A DNA stretch of 50,412 nt from Patulibacter sp050252545 (GTDB lineage Bacteria; Actinomycetota; Thermoleophilia; Solirubrobacterales; Solirubrobacteraceae): positions 1-50,412 of the forward strand of contig JBFWKS010000003.1 in the NCBI GenBank assembly GCA_050252545.1, written 5' to 3'. This document shows positions 8,894 to 16,720 of the stretch, piece after piece (position 1 is the first letter of the stretch; every line of letters starts with the position of its first letter). A model generated the notes under the pieces. The model worked only from the letters and a program-made list of their open reading frames with translations, searched no databases and had not been told where the DNA came from. The translations under genes and the position numbers were made by a program.

Positions 8894-8914
8894 CGACCGG
8901 ACGGGGGCCGGTCG
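8894..8914 (-). terminator. Possible hairpin terminator after the DHFR-like gene
   Basis: A perfect seven-base inverted repeat CGACCGG/CCGGTCG with a seven-base loop lies 56 bp past the stop of the reductase gene and before the clpB promoter. No clear T-tract follows. Confidence 0.35.
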
Positions 8915-8969
8915 ACGCGCGAGCGTCACAGGCCTGACGCCCCCAACACCGGCTCACGCGGGCGCGGAA

Positions 8970-9518
8970 TCAGTCCGGCTCCGGTCCGTCGACGCGGTAG
9001 CTCACGCAGGCGAAGTCGCGGTTGCGCTCGACTGCCTCGGGGATCAGGCGCAGGCGACGCGGGAGCAGCGGCGCGCCGGCGCCCAGGGTCACCGGGGCGA
9101 TCGAGACGAGGACGCGGTCCAGCAGCCCGGCGTCGGCGAAGCGCCCGACGAGCTCGCCGCCGCCGACCAGCCACACATCGCGCTCGCCGGCCGCCTCCAC
9201 CATCTCCGCGTGGACCGGGGCGACGTCACCGGACACGAACCGCACGTCGCCTTCGACGGTCGGCAGCTCGCGCGAGCTGAACACCCACGTCGGCTGGGCG
9301 TAGGGCCAGCGGAAGTCGGGCTTGGCACCCTCGTGCCGGAGGAGCCACTCGTACGTCGAGGAGCCCATCGCGAGCGCTCCGACGGCGTCGACGAACGGCA
9401 CGTGCGACAACGCGCCATCCGGGTCGTGGTCGCTGCGGAAGAGCCACGACAGCGAGTGCTCCGGGTCGGCGATGAACCCGTCGAGGGACGTGGCGGTGAA
9501 GTACGTGGTGTGGGGCAT
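8970..9518 (-). CDS. Dihydrofolate reductase family protein (RibD C-terminal-like)
   Basis: The 182-residue protein has the pattern of the RibD-C/DHFR-like reductases: TTYFTATSLDGFIAD at the N-terminus, GALAMGSSTYEWLL in the middle, VWLVGGGELVGRFADAGLLD near residues 135-155, and IAPVTLGAGAPLLP towards the end. The family binds NADPH; most such stand-alone copies have no proven substrate. It lies 125 bp downstream of an AraC-DinB regulator on the same strand, a pairing often seen in actinobacteria. The start at 9518 is chosen because the sequence upstream is a simple repeat. Confidence 0.85.
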   Translation of the reverse strand: MPHTTYFTATSLDGFIADPEHSLSWLFRSDHDPDGALSHVPFVDAVGALAMGSSTYEWLLRHEGAKPDFRWPYAQPTWVFSSRELPTVEGDVRFVSGDVAPVHAEMVEAAGERDVWLVGGGELVGRFADAGLLDRVLVSIAPVTLGAGAPLLPRRLRLIPEAVERNRDFACVSYRVDGPEPD

Positions 9519-9528
9519 GAGGATCCTC

Positions 9529-9561
9529 GGGTCGGGGTCGGGGTCGGGGTCGTGGTCGGGA
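9529..9561. repeat. GGGTCG hexamer tandem repeat
   Basis: About four copies of GGGTCG followed by two degenerate ones fill part of the gap between the AraC-DinB gene and the reductase gene. It is probably low-complexity slippage sequence. Confidence 0.6.
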
Positions 9562-9643
9562 TGCGGATCGGAGTCGGTGGCGCCGCGGCGTCCGTCAGTG
9601 GGGCTGGGAAGGGGCCGGGGCCTGCGGCGCCGACGCGGAGCCG

Positions 9644-10597
9644 TCATGGCCGGTCGGGCGGGGCACCGTCGACGAGCCACGCGAGCGGGTCACCGTCGTC
9701 GACGGCGACCCGCGCCTCGCGCAGGAGCTCCCGGGCCAGCTGACGGCGATGGGCGGCATAGGTGGCGACGTGGACGAGCACGCCGGAGAGGACGAACGAC
9801 TCGGGCGGATCGCAGAGCGCATCGACGAGCCGGTCGCCCCACCCTCCGCGGCGGTCGATGTCGCGCCAGAGCGCGACCCAGCGCGACGCGACGGCGTCGT
9901 GCCGCGCGGCGAGCGACTCCAGGTCGTCGACCCCGGGCGGCGGATGGTCCTCACCGAGGATCGACGCCGCCCAGACCTCCTTCGCGCGCACGAGCGCCAC
10001 GAGGACCGCGCGCAGCGACGCCTCGGGACCGTCCCAGGGCAGCACGACGTTCCCGGGCCGTCGCTCGCGGTCGAGCTCGACGGCGGGGAGCGCGGCCGAC
10101 CAGCGCAGCAGCGCGGCGACGTCGTCCAGGTCGTGGTGGACGAGTTGCGCGATCACGAGCGCCGCGCTCGCGCCCGACGGCTCGTGGGCGGGGTCGGTTC
10201 CCGCCTCCCGCTCAGCGTCGACCCAGAGGTTGACCGGCGGGTGGAAGTGGATGCCGTTCGGCGCCGGCAGACGGTGGCCGCTACCCGCGGTGGTGCTCGC
10301 CGGTGGGCGCCCGAACGCCCGTCGGAACGCCCGGCTGAACCCCGCGACGGAGTCGTATCCCGCCGCCTCGGCGGTCTCGGCGACGCGGGCGCCCCGGCCG
10401 AGCGACCAGCTGGCCCGCTCGAGCAGGACGCGGCGACGGAGCGCAACGGGCGGTTCGCCCGCATCGCGGGCCAGGCTGCGACTGAGGTGGAACGGCGAGG
10501 CGTAGGCGTCGGCCGCCATCGTCGTCAGGTCGTCGTTGCCGTCGGCGAGCACGGCATCGAGGAGCTCGCGCAGCCGGTCGCGTCGCGTGGTCGTCAC
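9644..10597 (-). CDS. AraC-family regulator fused to a DinB-like domain
   Basis: From GTG 10597 the 317-residue protein has an AraC-type double helix-turn-helix in its first ~95 residues (ASPFHLSRSLARDAGEPP and the ETAEAAGYDSVAGFSRAFRR second helix) followed by a ~200-residue helical domain. That domain contains spaced His residues (LVHHDLDDVAALLRW, ATYAAHRRQLA) typical of DinB-fold metal-binding bundles. DNA-binding activity is expected; the DinB part may sense a ligand or metal. CACACT lies seven bases upstream of the GTG. The reductase gene downstream is its likely target or partner. Confidence 0.8.
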   Translation of the reverse strand: MTTTRRDRLRELLDAVLADGNDDLTTMAADAYASPFHLSRSLARDAGEPPVALRRRVLLERASWSLGRGARVAETAEAAGYDSVAGFSRAFRRAFGRPPASTTAGSGHRLPAPNGIHFHPPVNLWVDAEREAGTDPAHEPSGASAALVIAQLVHHDLDDVAALLRWSAALPAVELDRERRPGNVVLPWDGPEASLRAVLVALVRAKEVWAASILGEDHPPPGVDDLESLAARHDAVASRWVALWRDIDRRGGWGDRLVDALCDPPESFVLSGVLVHVATYAAHRRQLARELLREARVAVDDGDPLAWLVDGAPPDRP

Positions 10598-10656
10598 GGC
10601 GTCGAGTGTGCCGTGAACGAGCCTCGCCGTCGATGACCGTTCTTGCCCTCTCGGGA

Positions 10657-10662
10657 TAGCAT
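10657..10662 (+). promoter_or_regulatory. -10 box (TAGCAT) of the PAP2 gene, leaderless
   Basis: TAGCAT lies seven bases before GTG 10670, with ATGACC (four of six -35 bases) 18 bases further upstream. This argues against the in-frame TTG at 10643 as the start. Confidence 0.55.
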
Positions 10663-10669
10663 CGCCCCG

Positions 10670-11362
10670 GTGGCAGCCTCCGACCTGTCCGACGATCCGG
10701 GTCGCGGGAGTGCCCCGGCCCCGGAGACGCCGCCCCGCACATCGCGGATCACGATCGCGACGGTGGCCGCGTGCATCCTCCTGGTGGCGGTCCTGGGGTG
10801 GCTCGTCCGGCACGACGGTGCCCTGCCACGGTGGGACGCGCGGGTCGTCGCCGACTTGGCCGACGGCCGCAGCGACGCGACCGTCGATCTCGCGCGGGCG
10901 ATCACGCTGCTGGGCGACTTCCGGGTACTGCTCGCCGGAACGCTCGTGCTCGCGGTCGTGGCGATGACGGTGCGCGGCCGCACCGCGGTCGTCTGGGCGC
11001 TGCCTGCGGTCTCGCTCATCGTCGCCGGCGCCCTGAACCCCCTGCTCAAGGCGATCGTCGACCGTCCCCGGCCGCCCGAGGTCCTGCACCGCGTGGCCGA
11101 GTCCTCGCCGGGGTTCCCGTCGGGCCACGCGGCCCAGTCGGCGTCGGCGTGGTTGTGCCTGGGGCTGGTCCTGTGGGCGTCGCGTCGCAGCGGGATCGCC
11201 GTCGCCGCGTGCGTCGTGGTGACGACCCTCGTCGGGGTGTCCCGGGTGGTGCTGGCCGTCCACAGCCCGACCGACGTCGTCGCCGGCTGGGCGGTCGGCC
11301 TGGCGGTGGCGCTCGTCGTGCTCGCCCTCGCGTCGTCGCGACCGGGGCGACGGCCGGCGTAG
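10670..11362 (+). CDS. PAP2-family membrane phosphatase
   Basis: The 230-residue protein has a cytoplasmic N-terminus, about five to six membrane segments and the three PAP2 phosphatase motifs in order: KAIVDRPRP (K-x6-RP), PSGH and SRVVLAVHSPTD (SR-x5-H-x3-D), with the catalytic His in the last. The family dephosphorylates lipid phosphates such as undecaprenyl diphosphate or phosphatidic acid at the outer face of the membrane. The exact substrate cannot be assigned. The start was chosen from the -10 box seven bases upstream of this GTG. Confidence 0.9.
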   Translation: MAASDLSDDPGRGSAPAPETPPRTSRITIATVAACILLVAVLGWLVRHDGALPRWDARVVADLADGRSDATVDLARAITLLGDFRVLLAGTLVLAVVAMTVRGRTAVVWALPAVSLIVAGALNPLLKAIVDRPRPPEVLHRVAESSPGFPSGHAAQSASAWLCLGLVLWASRRSGIAVAACVVVTTLVGVSRVVLAVHSPTDVVAGWAVGLAVALVVLALASSRPGRRPA

Positions 11363-11553
11363 GCGGTCGACGCCCGCCGCGGTCCCGTCGCCGAGTCCGG
11401 CCCTGCGCCCGCGGACCCGTCCGATGGCGAAGCCCAGTCGATGACGGGACGTATGCGTCCCAAAACCGACCACGCATCCCGCCCGCGGAGCCGCCACGGC
11501 GATCCGCCCCGCCGGCCGACGAGGCTCCGATCGCCGCCCCGAGCGCATGATCC

Positions 11554-11582
11554 CCTGCACCGGGCGCACGATCCGGTGCAGG
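11554..11582 (+). other. Strong hairpin ahead of the CapA gene
   Basis: A perfect ten-base inverted repeat, CCTGCACCGG/CCGGTGCAGG with a nine-base loop, ends just before an AGGAG sequence and GTG 11597. It could terminate the PAP2 transcript or control translation of the CapA gene. A second short dyad GGGACG-TATG-CGTCCC lies at 11446-11461. Confidence 0.5.
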
Positions 11583-11621
11583 AGCGAGGAGCCACCGTGA
11601 GCGGGACCGAACCGCCCGCAC

Positions 11622-12833
11622 ATGGGCCGACTCGCGCCGACCGCTCCGGACGCCTCACGATCGCTGGGCGGCGTGATCGCCGTGCTGGCGGTCCTCGTCG
11701 TCGGGCTCGTGGTGCTCCGCGCCGCCGGCGATCCTTCGCCGCAGGTCCCGGGCGCCATCGGCCGGGCCGGCGCCGCGGAGCCGAGGGACAAGCGGCCGAT
11801 CGAGGTGACGTGGGTCGGTGACATGACCTTCGGCTCGTCGCACGGCCTGCCCCCGCGGCACGGCCGAGACATGCTCGGTGCGGTCCGGGAGCAGCTCGTG
11901 GCGGATGCGGTCCTCGGCAACCTCGAGGGCACGTTCGGCACGGGCGGCGCGACCAAGTGCGGCGGCGCGCCTTCCGCGACGTGCTTCGCGTTCCAGGCGC
12001 CGCCGACGAACGCGCGGGCGCTCCGGGACGCGGGGTTCGATCTGGTGAGCCTGGCCAACAACCACGCCTGGGACGCCGGCGCGGCCGGGATGGGCCAGAC
12101 GGTGAAGGCTCTGCGCGACGTCGGCGTCGGCTACAACGGCCGACCGGGCGAGATCACCGTGCTGCGCCGCGGCGGACGACGGATCGCGGTCGTCGGGTTC
12201 GCCGCCTACCGGTGGGCATCGCCGATCACCGACCTGGAGAAGGTGCGGACGTTCGTCGCCGACGCAGCCCGGCAGGCGGACACCGTCGTGGTCACGTTCC
12301 ACGCCGGTGCGGAGGGACGAGATGCGCAGCGCACCCCGAGCGGCCCGGAGTCCGGGTACGGCGAGCCGCGCGGCGACGTGCGGGCGTTCGCACGAACGGC
12401 GGTCGACGCCGGTGCCGACCTGGTGCTCGGCGCCGGTCCGCACGTGCTGCGCGGGATGGAGGTCTACCGCGACCGGTTGATCGCCTACTCGCTGGGCAAC
12501 TTCACCGGTTGGGACACGTTCTCGCTCGGGGGAGCGCTCGGCGAGAGCGCGGTGCTGCGGGTGACGCTCGACGGCGAGGGCCGCGCGACCGGCGGACGCC
12601 TGGTCCCGGTGCGTCTGCACGGCAAGGGGCTGCCGCGCCTCGATCCCCGGCGGCGCGCGATCGACCGCGTCGCCGCCCTGTCGCGGGCGGACTTCGGCGA
12701 TACGGCGGTGCCGATCGACCGCGACGGCCGTCTGCTCGGTGACGCCACGGATCGTGCCCCGACCGGCGACGTCGAGATCCCCACGACGTACGCCGACGGG
12801 ACCCCCGCCCCGGGCCTGACCTCGGCGCGGTAG
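11622..12833 (+). CDS. CapA-family (poly-gamma-glutamate synthesis-like) metallophosphatase-fold protein
   Basis: The 403-residue product has an N-terminal membrane anchor (GVIAVLAVLVVGLVVL, about 17-32) and an extracellular CapA domain: VTWVGDMTFG metal-site motif, VLGNLEGTFG, LVSLANNHAWDAG with the Asn-Asn-His signature, VVTFHAGAE, and LGAGPHVLRGMEVYRDRLIAYSLGNF split over the last third. The family includes PgsA/CapA of polyglutamate capsules, but most actinobacterial members have no known role and no capBC genes lie here. The start is uncertain: ATG 11622 has no ribosome binding site, while GTG 11597, with a good one, is in another frame. A frameshift near 11650-11690 is possible. Confidence 0.82.
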   Translation: MGRLAPTAPDASRSLGGVIAVLAVLVVGLVVLRAAGDPSPQVPGAIGRAGAAEPRDKRPIEVTWVGDMTFGSSHGLPPRHGRDMLGAVREQLVADAVLGNLEGTFGTGGATKCGGAPSATCFAFQAPPTNARALRDAGFDLVSLANNHAWDAGAAGMGQTVKALRDVGVGYNGRPGEITVLRRGGRRIAVVGFAAYRWASPITDLEKVRTFVADAARQADTVVVTFHAGAEGRDAQRTPSGPESGYGEPRGDVRAFARTAVDAGADLVLGAGPHVLRGMEVYRDRLIAYSLGNFTGWDTFSLGGALGESAVLRVTLDGEGRATGGRLVPVRLHGKGLPRLDPRRRAIDRVAALSRADFGDTAVPIDRDGRLLGDATDRAPTGDVEIPTTYADGTPAPGLTSAR

Positions 12834-12905
12834 CAGCCGACGGCGGGCCACGTCACGAAGGGTCCGCACCGCCCTCCTGACGACCACGCCTCCGCGATCA
12901 CCGAT

Positions 12906-12929
12906 CGGTTCCGGGCGCACCCGGAACCG
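12906..12929. terminator. Bidirectional hairpin terminator
   Basis: CGGTTCCGGG-CGCA-CCCGGAACCG is a perfect ten-base stem with a four-base loop between the convergent CapA and secreted-protein genes. Its position and symmetry suit termination on both strands, although no T-tract is present. Confidence 0.65.
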
Positions 12930-12944
12930 GGCATCGACCCCGGC

Positions 12945-13958
12945 TCAGCAGGGCACGAGGATCAGCGATCCGCCGGTCCGTCCCGAGAGATCGGGCGAGT
13001 AGCGGTTGCAGAGTCGGGGGACGTGACCGGCACCGCCGCCGCTTCCGCCCCGGGGCCGATGCCGCAGGTACAGCGACGCGTCGTCGCTCGCCCGGAGCTT
13101 GCCGGCCCTGGCCGTCACCTTGAGCGTCGTGGCCGTGCGTGCCCGCGCGCGCAGCGTCACCCGCAACGTCACGGTGCGCTTGCCGCCGGCCTTCAGTCCC
13201 GGCAGGGTGCGGGTCCGCGGCGAGACCACGAGCCCACGGGCACGACCGACCCGCAGGCGTATCCGTCCGGTGCGGGCCTCACCGGGGTTGGACAGCGTCA
13301 CCCGGATCCGGCGCCGGCGGTCGGGGGCGAATCGCTTGGGCACCCCGCTGATGCGGATCCCGAGCTCGGGCTGGGGGACGAGCGGGAGCGGGCCGGCGGT
13401 GTCGTAGATGACCGAGCCGTCGTCGAGCTGGGACAGGAACGCCACGACGCAGTCGGACCGCACCCCCCGGAGCATGCGGTCCGTGGCCTCGAACCGCTGG
13501 ATCGCGTCACCGCGGCCCACCTTGTCGGCATCGCCGCGCGGGCCGGCGCCGGCCGGCGCCTGGAAGCGCAGCCACCTGGCGCCCCAGTCGTCGGTGGCCG
13601 ACGCGAACCCGACGGCCGGGTAGCCGTTGCAGCCGCCCGCCGTGCGCCGTCCCGCCACGAGCGTGACCAGCGAGGGGGCATCGGCGGCGCCACCGCGCAG
13701 GCGTACCGCCCCCTCCATCTTCCCGGTCCGCCGGTCGTAGCTGATGCCGAAGTCGACGATGTCGCGGCCGGGGTGCGGGTCGGCGGCGTCTCCGGACGGG
13801 TCGCTCCCGACGCCGACGACGGCGGCCGTCGCCCCGGGAGCGCCCAGGGCGAGCGCCGCCAGCGCCACGCCCGCCGCGAGGAGGCGCCGCCATCGCTGCG
13901 CCGGAACGGCGACGGGTGAGGGCGTGGCTGGTGCGAGAGGAGAACGGGGCGGGAGCAT
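12945..13958 (-). CDS. Secreted protein of unknown function with beta-sandwich C-terminal region
   Basis: I do not recognise a catalytic family. The 337-residue protein has a signal peptide (RRLLAAGVALAALALGAPG, cleavage near ATAA at about 46), a middle region beginning VVGVGSDPSGDAADPHPGRD that includes a Cys pair (GGCNGYPAVG, RSDCVVAF), and a C-terminal region rich in Arg, Val and Thr (IRVTLSNPGEARTGRIRL, TVTLRVTLRARA) like Ig-fold or NEW3-type domains of cell-surface proteins. It ends with two further Cys (LCNRYSP, LVPC). GGAGGT four bases before ATG 13958 supports the start. It probably acts at or outside the cell surface. Confidence 0.7.
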   Translation of the reverse strand: MLPPRSPLAPATPSPVAVPAQRWRRLLAAGVALAALALGAPGATAAVVGVGSDPSGDAADPHPGRDIVDFGISYDRRTGKMEGAVRLRGGAADAPSLVTLVAGRRTAGGCNGYPAVGFASATDDWGARWLRFQAPAGAGPRGDADKVGRGDAIQRFEATDRMLRGVRSDCVVAFLSQLDDGSVIYDTAGPLPLVPQPELGIRISGVPKRFAPDRRRRIRVTLSNPGEARTGRIRLRVGRARGLVVSPRTRTLPGLKAGGKRTVTLRVTLRARARTATTLKVTARAGKLRASDDASLYLRHRPRGGSGGGAGHVPRLCNRYSPDLSGRTGGSLILVPC

Positions 13959-14066
13959 GGGGGACCTCCGGCGGACGCAGGGGAACGAGCGTCCGTCGAT
14001 CCTAGGCGTCGGCGCCCGAGACCGGCGTCCCTTGCCCGTGGGGTGCCGCTCCCCCGCCGCCGCCCA

Positions 14067-15227
14067 CTACTGCGTCATCTGGCGCGCGATGACCACGCGC
14101 TGGATCTCGTTGGTGCCCTCGTAGATCTGGGTGATCTTGGCGTCGCGCATCATCCGCTCGACGGGGTAGTCGGTGACGTAGCCCGACCCGCCGAGGACCT
14201 GCACCGCCTCGACGGTCACGCGCATCGCGTTGTCGGACGCGAAGAGCTTGGCCATCGACGTCCACTTGCCCAGGTCGTCGGGCCGCTCGGGACGGTCCGC
14301 CATCGCGCAGGCCTTGTAGAGCAGCTCGCGCGCGGCGGCGGTGCCGGTCTCCATGTCGGCGAGCTTGAACTGCAGGCCCTGGAGCTGGTTGATCGGCTTG
14401 CCGAACGCCAGCCGCTCCTTCGCGTACTGGTTGGCGTAGTCGGTGGCGCCCTGTGCGATCCCGACCGCCTGGGCCGCCGCACCGAGCCGCGTGCGCTCCA
14501 GGGTGCCCAGCGCCACCCGCATGCCGCGGCCGACCTCGCCGACGACGTTCTCCTGCGGCACCCGGACGTCCTCGAACACCGGCGACCCGGTCGGCGAGCC
14601 CTTGATGCCGAGCTTGTGCTCGTAACCGCCGATCGAGAACCCGGGACGGTCGGACTCGACGAGGAACGCGGTCACGCGACGGTTCTCGCGATCGGTCACC
14701 GCGAACACGATGTAGGCATCGGCGATGCCCGCGTTGGTGATCCAGTTCTTCGTCCCGTTGATGACCCACTCGTCGCCGTCCTGCACCGCGACGGTGCGCA
14801 TCGACGCCGGATCGGACCCGGCCTCGGCCTCCGACAGCGCGAACGCCGGCGACAGCTCGCCGGTGGCGAACCGCGGCAGCCACTTCTCCTTCATCTCGGC
14901 GGAGCCGAACAGCTGGATCGGCAGCGACCCGAGCTCCTGGATCATGAGGATCAGCGCGGACGACGCGTCGACCTTGGCGATCTCCTCGACCGCCATCTGC
15001 AGCATCAGGGTGCCGGTGCCCGTGCCGCCGTACTGCTCCGCGAACGGTAGACCGAGGATGTCGTTCTCGCCCAGCAGCGCCCGGATGTCGGCCGGGTACT
15101 CGCCGCTGCTGTCGATCGCGGACGCGCGCGGCGCGATCCGCTCCTGCGCGATCGTCTGCACCATGTCCCGGATGTCCAGGAACTCGGCTGGGATGTCGTA
15201 GAGGGCGGAATCGGTCGCGGAGGCCAT
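14067..15227 (-). CDS. Acyl-CoA dehydrogenase
   Basis: The 386-residue protein matches the usual ACAD length and order: a helical N-terminus, the AFALSEAEAGSDPASM flavin/substrate motif, the beta domain with WVINGTKNWITNAG, and the C-terminal bundle with the catalytic base in QIYEGTNEIQR (Glu370). It oxidises acyl-CoA to the enoyl-CoA with FAD, passing electrons to ETF; chain-length preference cannot be read but the sequence resembles short-chain or butyryl-type enzymes. It is monocistronic and divergent from the dehalogenase-like gene. TAGCGT lies seven bases upstream of ATG 15227, supporting this start and a leaderless message. Confidence 0.95.
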   Translation of the reverse strand: MASATDSALYDIPAEFLDIRDMVQTIAQERIAPRASAIDSSGEYPADIRALLGENDILGLPFAEQYGGTGTGTLMLQMAVEEIAKVDASSALILMIQELGSLPIQLFGSAEMKEKWLPRFATGELSPAFALSEAEAGSDPASMRTVAVQDGDEWVINGTKNWITNAGIADAYIVFAVTDRENRRVTAFLVESDRPGFSIGGYEHKLGIKGSPTGSPVFEDVRVPQENVVGEVGRGMRVALGTLERTRLGAAAQAVGIAQGATDYANQYAKERLAFGKPINQLQGLQFKLADMETGTAAARELLYKACAMADRPERPDDLGKWTSMAKLFASDNAMRVTVEAVQVLGGSGYVTDYPVERMMRDAKITQIYEGTNEIQRVVIARQMTQ

Positions 15228-15234
15228 GATCGGC

Positions 15235-15240
15235 ACGCTA
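15235..15240 (-). promoter_or_regulatory. -10 box (TAGCGT) of the acyl-CoA dehydrogenase gene, leaderless
   Basis: TAGCGT is seven bases before ATG 15227, with no Shine-Dalgarno sequence between them. Confidence 0.5.
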
Positions 15241-15471
15241 CCGCGTGCCCGCGACCGCACCGGGGGACGGGCGAACATCGTGTCGGAGCCGGGCGCGGGT
15301 GCGGTCCCATCGGTCGGGTGAGTGCCGGCCGACGGGAGGGCGGGCCATCGCGGGGGACGTCGCGGGGGGACGCGTCGGGTCGACCCCCGATGGGACTCGC
15401 GGACGGCGCAGCGGCGAGCACGCGACCGCCGTCGCTTGGACAGCGGACGGCCGACCCGCGATGGTGGTGGC

Positions 15472-16386
15472 ATGGAGATCCTGCGCACCCCCGATGACCG
15501 CTTCGCCGATCTGCCCGACTTTCCGTGGGAGCCCGCCTACGTGGAGGTCGGGGCCGACGGGATCGCAGTGCGGATGGCGTACATCGAAGCCGGTCCGTCC
15601 GATGGCCAGGTGGTGCTGCTCGTGCACGGCGAGCCGTCCTGGGGCTTCCTCTACCGGTCGATGATCGGCCCGCTGGCCGACGAGGGATTCCGCGTCATCG
15701 CCCCCGACCTGATCGGCTTCGGACGCTCCGACAAGCCCACCGACGCGACCGCCTACACGTACGCGCGCCACGCGGCGTGGCTCACCGCCCTGCTCGACGC
15801 CCTGAAGCTGCAGCGGATCACGCTGTTCGGCCAGGACTGGGGTGGTCTGCTCGGCCTGCGGATCGTCGGTGAGCAGCCCGACCGCTTCGCGGCGGTGGTC
15901 GCGTCGAACACCGGCCTGCCGGACGGCGAGCACCGGCTCGGGCCCGCGTTCCAGGCGTGGCGCACGTACAGCCAGGAGGTCGAGGACTTCGATGCCGGAC
16001 GGATCGTGAACGGGGGCACCGCCCGCGATCTCTCGCCGGCCGAGATCGACGCCTACAACGCCCCGTTCCCCGACGATCGGTACAAGGCCGGCGCGCGCGT
16101 CTTCCCTCAGCTCGTGCCCGACGCACCGGACGACCCGGGCGCCGCCGACAACCGCGCCGCGTGGCGCGGATTGGCCGCGTTCGACCGCCCGTTCGTCACG
16201 GCGTTCGGCGACGGTGATCCGATCACCCGCGGCGGCGACGCGGTGTTCCAGAAGCTCGTCAAGGGCGCCGCCGGCCGGACGCACCACACGGTCGCCGGCG
16301 CCGCCCACTTCTGCCAGGAGGATGCCGGTCCGGAGCTCGCCCGGATCATCGCCGACACGGCGCGGGCGGCAGCCGCGGCGCGGTGA
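15472..16386 (+). CDS. Haloalkane dehalogenase-like alpha/beta hydrolase (HLD-I type)
   Basis: The 304-residue protein follows the DhlA/HLD-I pattern: the HGEPSW oxyanion motif (52-57), IAPDLIGFGRSDKP, the nucleophile elbow GQDWGG with Asp122 and the halide-binding Trp123, an acidic residue at Asp249 (or Asp247) in FGDGDPIT, and the base His279 in AGAAHF. Known relatives hydrolyse carbon-halogen bonds; the second halide-binding residue cannot be judged without a model, so epoxide hydrolase or another activity remains possible. The ATG at 15472 gives a protein of family length; in-frame sequence upstream is low-complexity. Confidence 0.85.
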   Translation: MEILRTPDDRFADLPDFPWEPAYVEVGADGIAVRMAYIEAGPSDGQVVLLVHGEPSWGFLYRSMIGPLADEGFRVIAPDLIGFGRSDKPTDATAYTYARHAAWLTALLDALKLQRITLFGQDWGGLLGLRIVGEQPDRFAAVVASNTGLPDGEHRLGPAFQAWRTYSQEVEDFDAGRIVNGGTARDLSPAEIDAYNAPFPDDRYKAGARVFPQLVPDAPDDPGAADNRAAWRGLAAFDRPFVTAFGDGDPITRGGDAVFQKLVKGAAGRTHHTVAGAAHFCQEDAGPELARIIADTARAAAAAR

Positions 16387-16388
16387 CC

Positions 16389-16472
16389 GGCCGGCGTTCG
16401 AGCGGGGTTGGCCGGCGTTTGGGCGGGGCAGGCCGGCGTTCGAGCGGGGCCGGCCGGCGTTCGAGCGGGGTG
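16389..16472. repeat. 21-bp tandem repeat, four copies
   Basis: Four head-to-tail units of 21 bp, each beginning GGCCGGCGTT, start three bases after the stop codon of the dehalogenase-like gene. Copies 1, 3 and 4 differ only in the last bases; copy 2 has two further changes. The gap from 16387 to 16720 contains this array, the paired palindrome described next, and nothing else I can identify. Confidence 0.85.
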
Positions 16473-16542
16473 GGGGGTCGCGAGAGCGGGTTGGGGGAGC
16501 GGAGGTCCCGGACGCGGACGGCGGCCGGAACGCGGAACGCGG

Positions 16543-16586
16543 TGTAACGATCCCCGCCACATCCGGCGGGAAACGTCACACCCTCC
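16543..16586. repeat. 44-bp palindromic repeat, family A, copy 1
   Basis: Contains an inner stem CCCGCC/GGCGGG around a six-base loop and near-symmetric outer arms TGTAACG and CGTCACA. A second copy lies 72 bp downstream with one mismatch. Both sit between convergent genes. Confidence 0.85.
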
Positions 16587-16614
16587 CGCCCCGCCGTGGC
16601 CCCACCTCCGACGA

Positions 16615-16658
16615 TGTAACGAACCCCGCCACATCCGGCGGGAAACGTCACACCCTCC
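16615..16658. repeat. 44-bp palindromic repeat, family A, copy 2
   Basis: Identical to the copy at 16543 except for one T-to-A change outside the stem. The sequence between and beyond the two copies differs, so the repeat boundary is sharp. Confidence 0.85.
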
Positions 16659-16720
16659 GAGCCCGCCGACCGTCTCCCGCAACGCGGTGGGGCCGGACCG
16701 CCGTCGACCGCCGACCGCCG

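Noticed and set aside
11446..11461. GGGACG-TATG-CGTCCC hairpin as a rho-independent terminator of the PAP2 gene
   Set aside because: It is followed by an A-run, not a T-run, on the plus strand, and lies 80 bp past the stop codon.
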